Shown here: piece after piece, positions 28,926 through 36,898 of the stretch
Numbering within the stretch: the stretch's first letter is position 1
Layout of the letters: the number at the start of each line of letters is the position of its first letter
NCBI GenBank assembly: GCA_012839345.1
Contig: DUNN01000022.1
Coordinates: 186,001 to 250,000 of the forward strand
Source: Clostridiales bacterium
GTDB taxonomy: Bacteria; Bacillota; Clostridia; Oscillospirales; Acutalibacteraceae
Length of the DNA stretch: 64,000 nt
Direction: 5' to 3'
Program-made: the position numbers and the translations under genes
The notes under the pieces: model-generated
The model's input: the letters and a program-made list of their open reading frames with translations, nothing else
Database searches by the model: none
Told to the model about the DNA's origin: nothing

Positions 28926-31142
28926 ATGCAGGAAGAGGCGCTTCTTGAGATGACCGGCTCGGTGGAGCAGGTCATTTTTCGAAATGAAAAAAACGGATAT
29001 TCTATTCTTGAATTAAGCGTCAGCGGTGAACTTGTCACCTTGGTGGGGACTATTCCAATGGTAAGCGTTGGGGAAGAGCTGCACGTTATGGGGAATTGGG
29101 TCAATAATCCAACTTATGGGACCCAATTTAAAGTGGAAGCCTTTGAGCGTTCCATTCCGGCCAACTCTGCGGCAATGCTGAAATATCTTTCGTCCGGTGC
29201 CGTCAAAGGTATTGGGCCGGGAACCGCAGCTAAAATTGTGGAGATGTTCGGAGAAAACACGCTTCAGGTACTGGAAAACGAGCCGGAGCGTTTATGTGTC
29301 ATCAAAGGAATCACCAGGGCGAAAGCGCAAAAATTGTCGAATGAATTCCAAAAGGTTCACGGAATCCGCGAGATTATGCTTTATCTGAGCAGCTTTGGCA
29401 TTACCCCGGAAGAGGCGGTTCGCGTCTGGAAGCTCTTTGGACCGCAGTCCGTCGACCGCATTCAGGAAGATCCGTACTGCCTTTGCGACGATGCCCTTGA
29501 TATTGGCTTTCAGCGTGCGGATGAGGTTGCCGCGGCTTTGGAACGCCCTCAGGATGATTCCTGCCGTATCCGCGCGGGCATTGTATATGTGCTGAAACAC
29601 AATACCGGAAACGGACACACCTGTCTTCCTGCGGACAAGCTGGTTCCTTTGTCCGCACGAATGCTTGGGGTGGAACCATCCCTTGCTGCGGAAAATCTGG
29701 AAGCGCTGAAAGCGGAAGGTTCGGTGATTTTAGCCGTTTTTTCAAATCGGGAATATATTTTTACCCCGAAGCTGTACCGGTCCGAAGTTTATGTGGCCGG
29801 GCGCATCAATATGATGATGCATTATCCTGCGCAGCCGATTATCGGGATTGAAAATTATATTACCGGTATTGAGCAGGAGTTCCAAATCACCTACGCTGAA
29901 CGCCAGAAACAGGCGATTCGCGAGGCGCTGTCGCGCGGGATGCTGATTTTAACGGGCGGCCCGGGTACAGGCAAAACTACGACTCTGAATGCCATTATCC
30001 GCATTTTGGAGCAAAAGGGGGAAAAGGTTCTGCTTGCTGCGCCCACAGGCCGTGCCGCGAAGCGCATGTCGGAGCTGACCGGGGAAGAAGCAAAAACGAT
30101 TCACCGCCTTCTGGAAGTGGAATGGAATGAAAATGATGTCCCGGTGTTTGCAAAAAATGAAAAAAATCTGCTGGACTGCGACGCTCTGGTGATTGATGAG
30201 CTTTCTATGGTGGATATCACGGTTTTCGATGCCGTCCTGCGCGCGCTTCCGCTTGGCTGCCGGTTAATACTGGTGGGGGACTGCGACCAGTTGCCTTCTG
30301 TGGGGGCTGGAAATGTGCTGGGCGACCTGATTGCGACCAATCTGCTGCCGGTCGTTCAGCTGAACCAGATTTTCCGCCAGTCAATGCAGAGCCTGATTGT
30401 AACAAATGCACACCGCATTGTCAGCGGACAAATGCCGGAGCTGAACGTTCATTCGAGCGATTTTTTCTTTTTAACCCGCAGGGATCCCAGTGAAATTGCC
30501 TCAACCATCGTAGAGCTCTGCGATCAGCGCCTGCCTGCTACCTATGGATTTTCTCCGATGACAGATATTCAGGTGTTGTGCCCGGGAAGAAAGGGCGAGC
30601 TGGGAACTGCAGAAATAAACCGCAGGCTGCAGGCGGTGCTGAATCCTCCGGACAAAAAGAAGAACGAAATTACCATTAACGGCACCCTTTTCCGCGAGGG
30701 GGACAAGGTCATGCAGATTAAAAACGATTACAACCTTGCATGGACAAAGTTCGATGGAACCGGCGGGGAGGGGGTATTCAACGGGGATATGGGAATTTTG
30801 TGCGGCATTGACCGACGTGCTTCCACCATGACGGTACAAATGGAAGACCGAATCGTCCTTTATGACCTGGAGTCTGCGTCAGAACTGGAGTTAGCCTATG
30901 CCATGACTGTGCACAAAAGCCAGGGCAATGAATTTGCCGCCGTGGTTATGCCCATGTATCCTGGTCCGCCGCAGCTTTATTTCCGCAATTTGCTGTATAC
31001 GGCCATTACCCGCGCAAAATCACTTTTGATTCTGGTCGGCCTTCCTAAAACCGTACAGACGATGGTGGAAAACGACAAGAAAACAAGACGTTACACCGGC
31101 TTGTATTATTTCTTAACAGGAGGCGCAGAACTTGCAGATTAA
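28926..31142 (+). CDS. recD2: RecD2-type ATP-dependent DNA helicase
   Basis: 738 aa from the ATG at MQEEALLEM, chosen for GGGGA six bases upstream; the open frame extends 43 codons further but that part looks like leader. An OB-like N-terminal domain and helix-hairpin-helix repeats (SSGAVKGIGPGTAAKIVEMFG, CVIKGITRAKAQKL) are followed by superfamily 1B helicase motifs: GGPGTGKTTTLNAI near 345, VIDELSMVD, GDCDQLPSVGAG and the C-terminal MTVHKSQGNEF and YTAITRA. This is the RecBC-independent form of RecD found in Firmicutes. comF overlaps its end. Confidence 0.95.
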   Translation: MQEEALLEMTGSVEQVIFRNEKNGYSILELSVSGELVTLVGTIPMVSVGEELHVMGNWVNNPTYGTQFKVEAFERSIPANSAAMLKYLSSGAVKGIGPGTAAKIVEMFGENTLQVLENEPERLCVIKGITRAKAQKLSNEFQKVHGIREIMLYLSSFGITPEEAVRVWKLFGPQSVDRIQEDPYCLCDDALDIGFQRADEVAAALERPQDDSCRIRAGIVYVLKHNTGNGHTCLPADKLVPLSARMLGVEPSLAAENLEALKAEGSVILAVFSNREYIFTPKLYRSEVYVAGRINMMMHYPAQPIIGIENYITGIEQEFQITYAERQKQAIREALSRGMLILTGGPGTGKTTTLNAIIRILEQKGEKVLLAAPTGRAAKRMSELTGEEAKTIHRLLEVEWNENDVPVFAKNEKNLLDCDALVIDELSMVDITVFDAVLRALPLGCRLILVGDCDQLPSVGAGNVLGDLIATNLLPVVQLNQIFRQSMQSLIVTNAHRIVSGQMPELNVHSSDFFFLTRRDPSEIASTIVELCDQRLPATYGFSPMTDIQVLCPGRKGELGTAEINRRLQAVLNPPDKKKNEITINGTLFREGDKVMQIKNDYNLAWTKFDGTGGEGVFNGDMGILCGIDRRASTMTVQMEDRIVLYDLESASELELAYAMTVHKSQGNEFAAVVMPMYPGPPQLYFRNLLYTAITRAKSLLILVGLPKTVQTMVENDKKTRRYTGLYYFLTGGAELAD

Positions 31143-31809
31143 ATCTGTGCTTTCCCGTTTTTTAGAGCTGCTTTTCCCACCGCGGTGTGCGCTGTGCGGA
31201 GCGGTGATTCCCGCCGGCGTGCAGGTCTGTACACGGTGCCGGCAGGAAAATCCGTGCGTTCATGCCGAAAAACGCATTGATTTGCCAGAAGGCGGGAAGA
31301 CTATTTCCTGTAAAGTTCCATATCGGTACGAGGGCAAAATTCGGGAAGCGATTATTCGCTTCAAATTCTATGGCAGAACATCATCTGCCATTTTCTTTGG
31401 GGAACGGGTTGCCGATGAGTTTGCCGGGCAAGCGGATCAGTTCGATTTTATCACGTCGGTTCCGGTTTCTGCTCAGCGGAAGAAAAGGCGCGGGTATAAC
31501 CAGTCGGAACTAATTGCTCGAAATGCAGCGCAGAGGCTGCGGCTTCCTTACGCAGAAGTACTGGAAAAGATTGCGGACAACCCGGAACAGCATAAATTGA
31601 GCCGAGAGGACCGCAAACGCAATGTGTGCGGGGTCTATCGTCTGCTTTCCTCCGGAACGATTCAGGGCAAACGGATTCTGTTGATTGATGATATTGTAAC
31701 AACCGGCGCAACGCTTGGCGAATGCGCTAAAGAACTTTTGGAAGCGGGCGCGCAGGCGGTAACCTGTGCGACAATCGCGGAAGTGGAATACCCGCAATTG
31801 AAATCATAA
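31132..31809 (+). CDS. comF: ComF-family phosphoribosyltransferase-like protein
   Basis: 225 aa. It starts at TTG, 11 bases inside the end of recD2, with AGGAGG eight bases upstream. Two CxxC pairs (CALCG near 18, CTRC near 33) form the ComF zinc finger; the PRTase loop LLIDDIVTTGATLGEC lies near 182-197. ComF is needed for single-strand DNA uptake in Bacillus; in Clostridia it is widespread without proven competence. Coupling to a helicase fits a DNA-processing role. Confidence 0.93.
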   Translation: MQIKSVLSRFLELLFPPRCALCGAVIPAGVQVCTRCRQENPCVHAEKRIDLPEGGKTISCKVPYRYEGKIREAIIRFKFYGRTSSAIFFGERVADEFAGQADQFDFITSVPVSAQRKKRRGYNQSELIARNAAQRLRLPYAEVLEKIADNPEQHKLSREDRKRNVCGVYRLLSSGTIQGKRILLIDDIVTTGATLGECAKELLEAGAQAVTCATIAEVEYPQLKS

Positions 31810-31826
31810 GACATCTGTATTATAAT
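31798..31826 (+). promoter_or_regulatory. Promoter for the mreB-like gene
   Basis: TTGAAA and TATAAT with a 17-base spacer overlap the end of comF. Confidence 0.65.
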
Positions 31827-31855
31827 AAACCTAATATAGGATTGGATGTGATACT

Positions 31856-32881
31856 ATGCTGGGCACTGATATAGCGCTCGACCTTGGTACATCAACCGTT
31901 AAAATTTTTCTTGACGGAAAAGGAATTATACTTAATGAACCAGCGATTACCGCTGTTAACGTAGAAACCGATGAAGTTGTTGCGATTGGCAAAGAAGCAT
32001 ATGAAATGGTGGGACGTACCTCCGACCGGATTAAGGTGGTTCGGCCTCTTTGCAACGGAGTCATCTCTGACTTTGATCTTGCGCAGTACCTAATTGGTGC
32101 TTATCTGAAAAAAATCAGTGGAAGCAAGCTCTTTATGCCGCGCGTGGTGGTCAGCGTGCCATGCCAGATTACCGAAGTTGAGAAACGCGCTGTGGTGGAT
32201 GCCATCAGTTCTACCGGCGTTCGCAAAATCTGTCTGATTGAGGAGCCGGTCGCCGCGGCCATGGGCGCGGGTGTCGACATTGCCCGTCCCTACGGTTCCC
32301 TTGTTGTGGATATTGGCGGCGGCACAACAGATATGGCGGTGCTTTCCCTAAGCGGCATTGCCATTTCCCGTTCTATTAAAGTTGCCGGTAATTCGTTTGA
32401 TGACGCCATTATCAAATATATCCGCAGAAAGTATAATCTAATTATCGGACAGCGTATGGCAGAGGAAGCCAAAATGGCAATCGGCTGCGTTTACCCCAGA
32501 AAGGATTTGGCCAAGTACCGTGTCAAGGGGCGTAACGCCATGACTGGTTTACCACAGTGGGCGGATATTACCGTAGATGAAATGCTGGAAGCATTGATTG
32601 AACCGGCCATGCAGATTGTAAGAACGATTCAGGAGATGCTGGAAATTACACCGCCGGAATTAATGGGCGACGTTTACAGCGACGGTGTGATTTTGACGGG
32701 CGGTTCCGCGCAGCTGTTTGGATTTGATACCTTGATTTCAAAGAAGGTAAAAATGCCGGTTCACGTGGCGGACGACAGCGAGATTTGTGTCGCGCTCGGC
32801 GCCGGAAAGGCTATTCAGTTTATAGACGATATGGAGAACAAGGAATATGGCGTGCTGAATCCTCTTAGCGCAGCGTATTAA
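31856..32881 (+). CDS. mreB: MreB/Mbl-type actin-like cell-shape protein
   Basis: 341 aa, normal for MreB-family filaments that guide lateral wall synthesis. Actin-fold nucleotide motifs are in place: TDIALDLGTSTVKIF at 4-18, VVSVPCQITEVEKRAV near 99, EEPVAAAMGAG near 132, VVDIGGGTTDMAVLS near 150 and ILTGGSAQLFG near 280. No mreC or mreD is adjacent, so it may be a stand-alone Mbl/MreBH-like paralogue. It has its own promoter and terminator. Confidence 0.93.
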   Translation: MLGTDIALDLGTSTVKIFLDGKGIILNEPAITAVNVETDEVVAIGKEAYEMVGRTSDRIKVVRPLCNGVISDFDLAQYLIGAYLKKISGSKLFMPRVVVSVPCQITEVEKRAVVDAISSTGVRKICLIEEPVAAAMGAGVDIARPYGSLVVDIGGGTTDMAVLSLSGIAISRSIKVAGNSFDDAIIKYIRRKYNLIIGQRMAEEAKMAIGCVYPRKDLAKYRVKGRNAMTGLPQWADITVDEMLEALIEPAMQIVRTIQEMLEITPPELMGDVYSDGVILTGGSAQLFGFDTLISKKVKMPVHVADDSEICVALGAGKAIQFIDDMENKEYGVLNPLSAAY

Positions 32882-32882
32882 A

Positions 32883-32929
32883 AAGGAGTACTGCAAAGTG
32901 AATTAATTCATTTTGCAGTACTCCCTTTG
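32883..32929 (+). terminator. Terminator after mreB
   Basis: GGAGTACTGCAAA pairs with TTTGCAGTACTCC, extended internally by TGAATTAATTCA, then CTTT. Confidence 0.85.
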
Positions 32930-33012
32930 GGGTTTGCGCGCGTATATAAATCCGTATTGTAACAGATGCGGCTCTGTTTTTACAGAACATCCGCAGATGG
33001 ATTTGAATAAAT

Positions 33013-33249
33013 TTATTTGCTCATCATGTAATTGATAAACAGCAATTCGTCTTCCGGATTTTCTACGTTCAATTCGGCGGAAATTGTCGAATTTTTTGCA
33101 TTTTCCAGAAGCGTACGAACGCCGTAAAGCTGAATCAGTTTACTTTTCAGGTTCAGCCTATTGCCGTCTTCTGTTACTAGGTAAACATTGCCTTTTGTCT
33201 GATCCAAAAGATCAATCAGTTTGACCACATCAATGTCATAAAGCTTCAT
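33013..33249 (-). CDS. Conserved-looking small protein, function unknown
   Basis: 78 aa on the minus strand. It is soluble, mixed charge, with LVTEDGNRLNLKSKLIQLYGVRTLLENA in the middle (two helices flanking a short hairpin, by eye). An AAGGGGG ribosome site and a sigma-A promoter on the same strand support it as real. I do not recognise the family. It stands alone between mreB and an AT-rich intergenic stretch. Confidence 0.8.
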   Translation of the reverse strand: MKLYDIDVVKLIDLLDQTKGNVYLVTEDGNRLNLKSKLIQLYGVRTLLENAKNSTISAELNVENPEDELLFINYMMSK

Positions 33250-33280
33250 ATTGTAACCCCCTTATATTTTATTTAGCTTT

Positions 33281-33309
33281 ATTATACCATGCGAAAAGAA
33301 TAAAGACAA
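33281..33309 (-). promoter_or_regulatory. Promoter for the 78-aa gene
   Basis: On the minus strand TTGTCT and TATAAT are separated by 17 bases, about 32 bases before the ATG. Confidence 0.65.
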
Positions 33310-33667
33310 TCATTATTTGTTGAATTTTTTCAAAATCATAGAATTATAAGATAAAAATTTATGAAAAATTTCTTTCTTTTTGTGCGTCTAAACATAGGTT
33401 AAATTAAAATTAATTTCTACGGATTGAATCGGACTCAAGATTACACTTCCAATGGAAAGTAATCGGATTTCCTGCGACAGGAGAATTCTTTTCTTATCAT
33501 ATAATATAAGTGTATTGCCGTTTACAGGAATGATTTAAAAACGTGTCGAGAAACATTCCATCATTAATTACTGTAAAATTGTTTACATATTGTTAATTAA
33601 ATGAATCCTAATAATATAGTAAAATAGCAGTATCAGCAATCTATATGCAGTTATAAGGATGATCTTA
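33310..33667. other. AT-rich intergenic stretch with two small hairpins
   Basis: No credible coding frame. On the plus strand a GATTAC/GTAATC hairpin with an inner TTCC/GGAA stem (33439-33464) is followed by TTTCCTG/CAGGAGA (33468-33484) and a T-rich run, which together could be the end of a short transcript. The last 80 bases carry TTGTTA and TAATAT 16 bases apart, a weak candidate promoter for the DUF5685 operon. Confidence 0.4.
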
Positions 33668-34570
33668 TTGTTTGGTTATATAAGGCCGCAAAAATCAGAA
33701 CTGCTGGTTCGCGAGTTTGAACAGTATAAAGGAATTTATTGTTCGCTTTGCCGTCAGCTAGGAAAAAGCTATGGCCCGGTTGCCCGGCTTACGCTTAGCT
33801 ATGATTGCGCCTTTTATGCCATGCTTCTTTTATCCCTGCAGCCCAAATGCACTGGTTTTCACACCGGCAGATGCGTTGTAAATCCAATGAAAAAGTGTAT
33901 GTTCTGCAGTGAAGGGGAAGAGGAATTCGTTCAAGCCGCCGCGTTATCGGTTTTGTTGACTTATGCAAAGCTGAAAGACGATATAGAGGATTCCCGGTTT
34001 TTGGGAAAACTGCGCGGCTGCATTTTTTTGCCGTTTGCTGCATCTGCCAAAAGAAAAGCAGAAAAACAATTTCCTGAGCTTGCTAATATCGTAAAATCCT
34101 ACATGGAGCAGCAGAAAGCGGCAGAGCGTATGGAGCCGGTAGAAATTGACCGCTGCGCCGAGCCGACTGCCAATATGCTCAGCAGGGTGTTCGCAGTCTC
34201 GGAAACTGAAAACGATTCACAGAGTCCCGAAATCCGCATTCGAAATGAAATCGGATATTACCTTGGCCGGTGGATATATTTAATGGATGCGGCGGATGAT
34301 ATTAGAAAGGATTTAAAGAAACACTCTTTTAATCCGTTTGTACAGCGTTATCAACTAAATGAAAATTCCACGGATGAAGAGATTCTCAGTGTAAGGGACC
34401 ATGCAAATCAGGCGCTTAATATGACTTTGTCCAGGTTGATAGCTGCTTTCCATTTGTTAGAGATTAAGCACTTTGAATCTATTCTGGGAAATGTAATTAT
34501 TAAAGGTTTGCCTGAAATTCAAAGAGACCGACTATATAAAGAGGAGAAAACGAATGTCAGATCCTTATAA
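33668..34570 (+). CDS. DUF5685-family protein
   Basis: 300 aa. The TTG start (MFGYIRPQKSEL) is chosen because AAGG lies nine bases upstream; the in-frame ATG three codons earlier abuts that site. Two CxxC pairs (YCSLC near 25-28, KCMFC near 77-80) suggest metal binding. The body is helical with acidic motifs KDDIED (about 104-108) and DAADDIRKD (about 207-215). I recall this as the DUF5685 family; no function is established. Its last 17 bases overlap the J-domain gene, so the two are coupled. Confidence 0.8.
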   Translation: MFGYIRPQKSELLVREFEQYKGIYCSLCRQLGKSYGPVARLTLSYDCAFYAMLLLSLQPKCTGFHTGRCVVNPMKKCMFCSEGEEEFVQAAALSVLLTYAKLKDDIEDSRFLGKLRGCIFLPFAASAKRKAEKQFPELANIVKSYMEQQKAAERMEPVEIDRCAEPTANMLSRVFAVSETENDSQSPEIRIRNEIGYYLGRWIYLMDAADDIRKDLKKHSFNPFVQRYQLNENSTDEEILSVRDHANQALNMTLSRLIAAFHLLEIKHFESILGNVIIKGLPEIQRDRLYKEEKTNVRSL

Positions 34571-35222
34571 GGTATTGGGCGTTTCCCCAACTGCAACGGA
34601 TGAAGAGATTAAATCCGCCTACCGCGAGCTTGCAAAAAAATATCATCCGGATAATTATTCCGGCAGTCCCATTGCGGACTTGGCGAGCGAAAAAATGAAA
34701 GAAATCAATGAAGCGTACGACGCTATTGTTTCGGAGCGGAAACAGAGAAGACACAGTGCAGCTTCCAATCAGAATACAGCACCGTATGGCGGTGGATACA
34801 CGGGTTACTCTGCAAACACCGGCAGCTATGGCGGTTATTACGGTTCCGGCTCCGGATTCAGTGATGTGCGAAATCTGATTATGTCCGGCCGGATTGCGGA
34901 TGCAGAACAGATACTGAATGGAGTTCCTGCGGAAAACCGTAACGCAGAATGGCATTTTTTAAAGGGTACGGTGCTCTACAAACGAGGCTGGCTGGAAGAG
35001 GCCTATAATAACTTTGCCAGAGCGTGCCAGATGGATCCGGGCAACCCTGAATATCGCGCGGCGCTGAATCAGGTGAACAGCCAGCGCAGCGGAGTTTATG
35101 GCGGCTATAATCCTGCGATGCCGCGTACCGGCGGATGTAGTTCCTGCGATATCTGCTCCTCCTTAATTTGTGCGGACTGTTGCTGTGAGTCCATGGGAGG
35201 GGATTTAATCCCGTGCTGCTGA
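34554..35222 (+). CDS. J-domain protein with TPR-like region and cysteine-rich tail
   Basis: 222 aa. Residues 1-65 are a J domain with the Hsp70-stimulating HPD at 31-33 (KKYHPDNYSG). A Gly/Tyr/Ser-rich linker (about 75-105) leads to a helical TPR-like part with EWHFLKGTVLYKRGWLEEAYNNFARA near 130-155. The last 29 residues hold nine cysteines (CSSCDIC, ICADCCC, PCC). It lacks the zinc-finger and C-terminal domains of DnaJ, so it is a specialised co-chaperone. Overlaps DUF5685 and precedes a membrane-protein gene by 39 bases. Confidence 0.85.
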   Translation: MSDPYKVLGVSPTATDEEIKSAYRELAKKYHPDNYSGSPIADLASEKMKEINEAYDAIVSERKQRRHSAASNQNTAPYGGGYTGYSANTGSYGGYYGSGSGFSDVRNLIMSGRIADAEQILNGVPAENRNAEWHFLKGTVLYKRGWLEEAYNNFARACQMDPGNPEYRAALNQVNSQRSGVYGGYNPAMPRTGGCSSCDICSSLICADCCCESMGGDLIPCC

Positions 35223-35261
35223 GGCGTTTACGCGACTGAGCGCCAGTTAGGGGGATTTCGG

Positions 35262-35804
35262 TTGAGAAAGAGTATCGCAGTGGCTTTTTGCGGTATTATC
35301 ACTGCTTTTTGCGTTATGCTGCTGTTTTTAACCGGCCTGATTCCGATCGGGACTTATGCACTTCCAGCCGTTGCCGGAGTTCTGCTGATTGTCATTGTAG
35401 TAGAGCTTGGAACCCGCTGGGCATGGCCGGTCTACTTTGCATCTTCCATTTTAGCAGTTTTTATTGCGGCAGATAAAGAAGCGGCAATGCTGTACGTTTT
35501 ATTTTTCGGGTATTATCCGATTTTAAAAGCCGTTCTGGAAATGAAACATATGAAGTTGTCGGTTACGTACTTTTTAAAGTTTACCGTCTTTAATGCTTCC
35601 ATGGTATTGGGATATTTTCTGAGTATCTACATTTTGGGTGTTCCGGCAGATAGCTTTACAGTATTCGGCGTATATCTTCCCGTGGTATATTTGCTTCTTG
35701 GCAATATTACTTATTTCTTCTATGATCTTGCGATTACATCTTTAGTTGTTTCTTATGTGCAACGCTTTCATAAAACAGTGAACCGTTTTCTACGGATGAA
35801 ATAG
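35262..35804 (+). CDS. Multi-pass membrane protein, unknown
   Basis: 180 aa with about five or six hydrophobic segments covering most of its length (about 5-26, 31-48, 52-70, 74-92, 104-127 and 135-160), and a basic C-terminus. The start is a TTG with AGGGGG shortly upstream. It is small and, apart from its membrane segments, featureless. Third gene of the DUF5685/J-domain group and followed by a good terminator, so the three look like one operon. Confidence 0.75.
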   Translation: MRKSIAVAFCGIITAFCVMLLFLTGLIPIGTYALPAVAGVLLIVIVVELGTRWAWPVYFASSILAVFIAADKEAAMLYVLFFGYYPILKAVLEMKHMKLSVTYFLKFTVFNASMVLGYFLSIYILGVPADSFTVFGVYLPVVYLLLGNITYFFYDLAITSLVVSYVQRFHKTVNRFLRMK

Positions 35805-35859
35805 ATATTTTGCCCCTTTTTGAAAGATTTTAATTTGAAAATGCACTTGAATAGGTACG

Positions 35860-35885
35860 AAAAAGCCCCGATGGGGGCTTTTTGC
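35860..35885 (+). terminator. Terminator after the DUF5685 operon
   Basis: AAAAAGCCCC pairs with GGGGCTTTTT around a 4-base loop, then TTTTTGC. Confidence 0.9.
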
Positions 35886-35955
35886 TTGTAAATGCTTTAT
35901 ATGGATGCATTTACGAATAAGTTCTTTAATATTCTTGCAGAAGAAGCGAATTTAC

Positions 35956-35984
35956 TTGATTTTTAATGGGTTTCGAATTAATAT
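35956..35984 (+). promoter_or_regulatory. Promoter for the RpiR-type regulator
   Basis: TTGATT and TAATAT with a 17-base spacer lie 20 bases before the start codon. Confidence 0.55.
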
Positions 35985-36004
35985 GGATAGTAGGAGTTGG
36001 TAGA

Positions 36005-36898
36005 ATGAATAATTTACTGGTAACACGAATTAAAAATAAGATGCCTGAATTTTCCAAAGGGCAGAAATTAATCGCAAAATATATTGAGGAACATTATGAC
36101 AAGGTAGCTTTTATGACAGCCTCCAGACTGGGCGCTACCGTTGGGGTCAGCGAATCCACCGTGGTCCGCTTTGCGACGGAGATTGGGTATGACGGTTACC
36201 CCGAACTGCAGCAAGCGATGCAGGAAATGATCCGTAACCGTCTTACTTCGGTGCAGCGCATGGAAGTGACGGCGGAACGAATCGGAAATTCCGATATTCT
36301 GGATTCTGTTTTTAATCAGGATATTGACATTATTCGCAGAACCATGGAAGAAACTTCGCACGAAGCGTTTTACCGCGCGGTGGATGCCATTGTTAGTGCG
36401 CATAAAATTTACATTATTGGAGCGAGAAGCTCCTTAGCGCTTGCGACATTCCTTTCTTATTACTTTAATTTGATTTTTGGGGATGTTGTTCTGGTACAGG
36501 CAACCAGCGAAGCGGAAATTTTTGAGCAGATGATCCGCGTGAATGAGAAAGACGCCGTTATCGGCATTAGTTTCCCACGTTATTCCAAAAAAGCGGTAAA
36601 AGCAATGAATTTCGCCCATTCAAGAGGTGCAAAGGTCATTGCCATTACAGATAGTTCTCTTTCGCCTCTTGCCGAGCCGGCTGACAATCTTCTGCTTGCG
36701 CGCAGCGATATGGCTTCTATTGTGGATTCTTTGGTCGCGCCGCTCAGCCTGATTAACGCGCTGATTGTAACAACGGCGCTGCGTAAATCAGATGAGGTCA
36801 AGCAGATCTTCAAAGGTTTGGAAAATATTTGGGACGAATACGGAGTCTATGAAAAGGTGGATGGTAAATCTGAGCAGGACGATGACTCCATCATATGA
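36005..36898 (+). CDS. MurR/RpiR-family transcriptional regulator
   Basis: 297 aa. The N-terminal helix-turn-helix is typical of RpiR (TASRLGATVGVSESTVVRFATEIGYDGYPELQQAM, about 38-72). A SIS domain for phosphosugar binding follows (IYIIGARSSLALATFLSYYF near 135, and VIGISFPRYSKKAVKAM near 182). AGGAG eight bases before the ATG decides the start. The family usually senses a sugar phosphate and regulates sugar or amino-sugar use, but no such genes are adjacent; it overlaps a flavoprotein gene by 17 bases. Confidence 0.9.
   Translation: MNNLLVTRIKNKMPEFSKGQKLIAKYIEEHYDKVAFMTASRLGATVGVSESTVVRFATEIGYDGYPELQQAMQEMIRNRLTSVQRMEVTAERIGNSDILDSVFNQDIDIIRRTMEETSHEAFYRAVDAIVSAHKIYIIGARSSLALATFLSYYFNLIFGDVVLVQATSEAEIFEQMIRVNEKDAVIGISFPRYSKKAVKAMNFAHSRGAKVIAITDSSLSPLAEPADNLLLARSDMASIVDSLVAPLSLINALIVTTALRKSDEVKQIFKGLENIWDEYGVYEKVDGKSEQDDDSII

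Noticed and set aside
29330-29345. TTGTCGAA, a possible Spo0A box, inside recD2; another inside the 78-aa gene at 33064
   Set aside because: Both are in coding sequence far from any promoter; a 7-8-base match is expected by chance in 64 kb.
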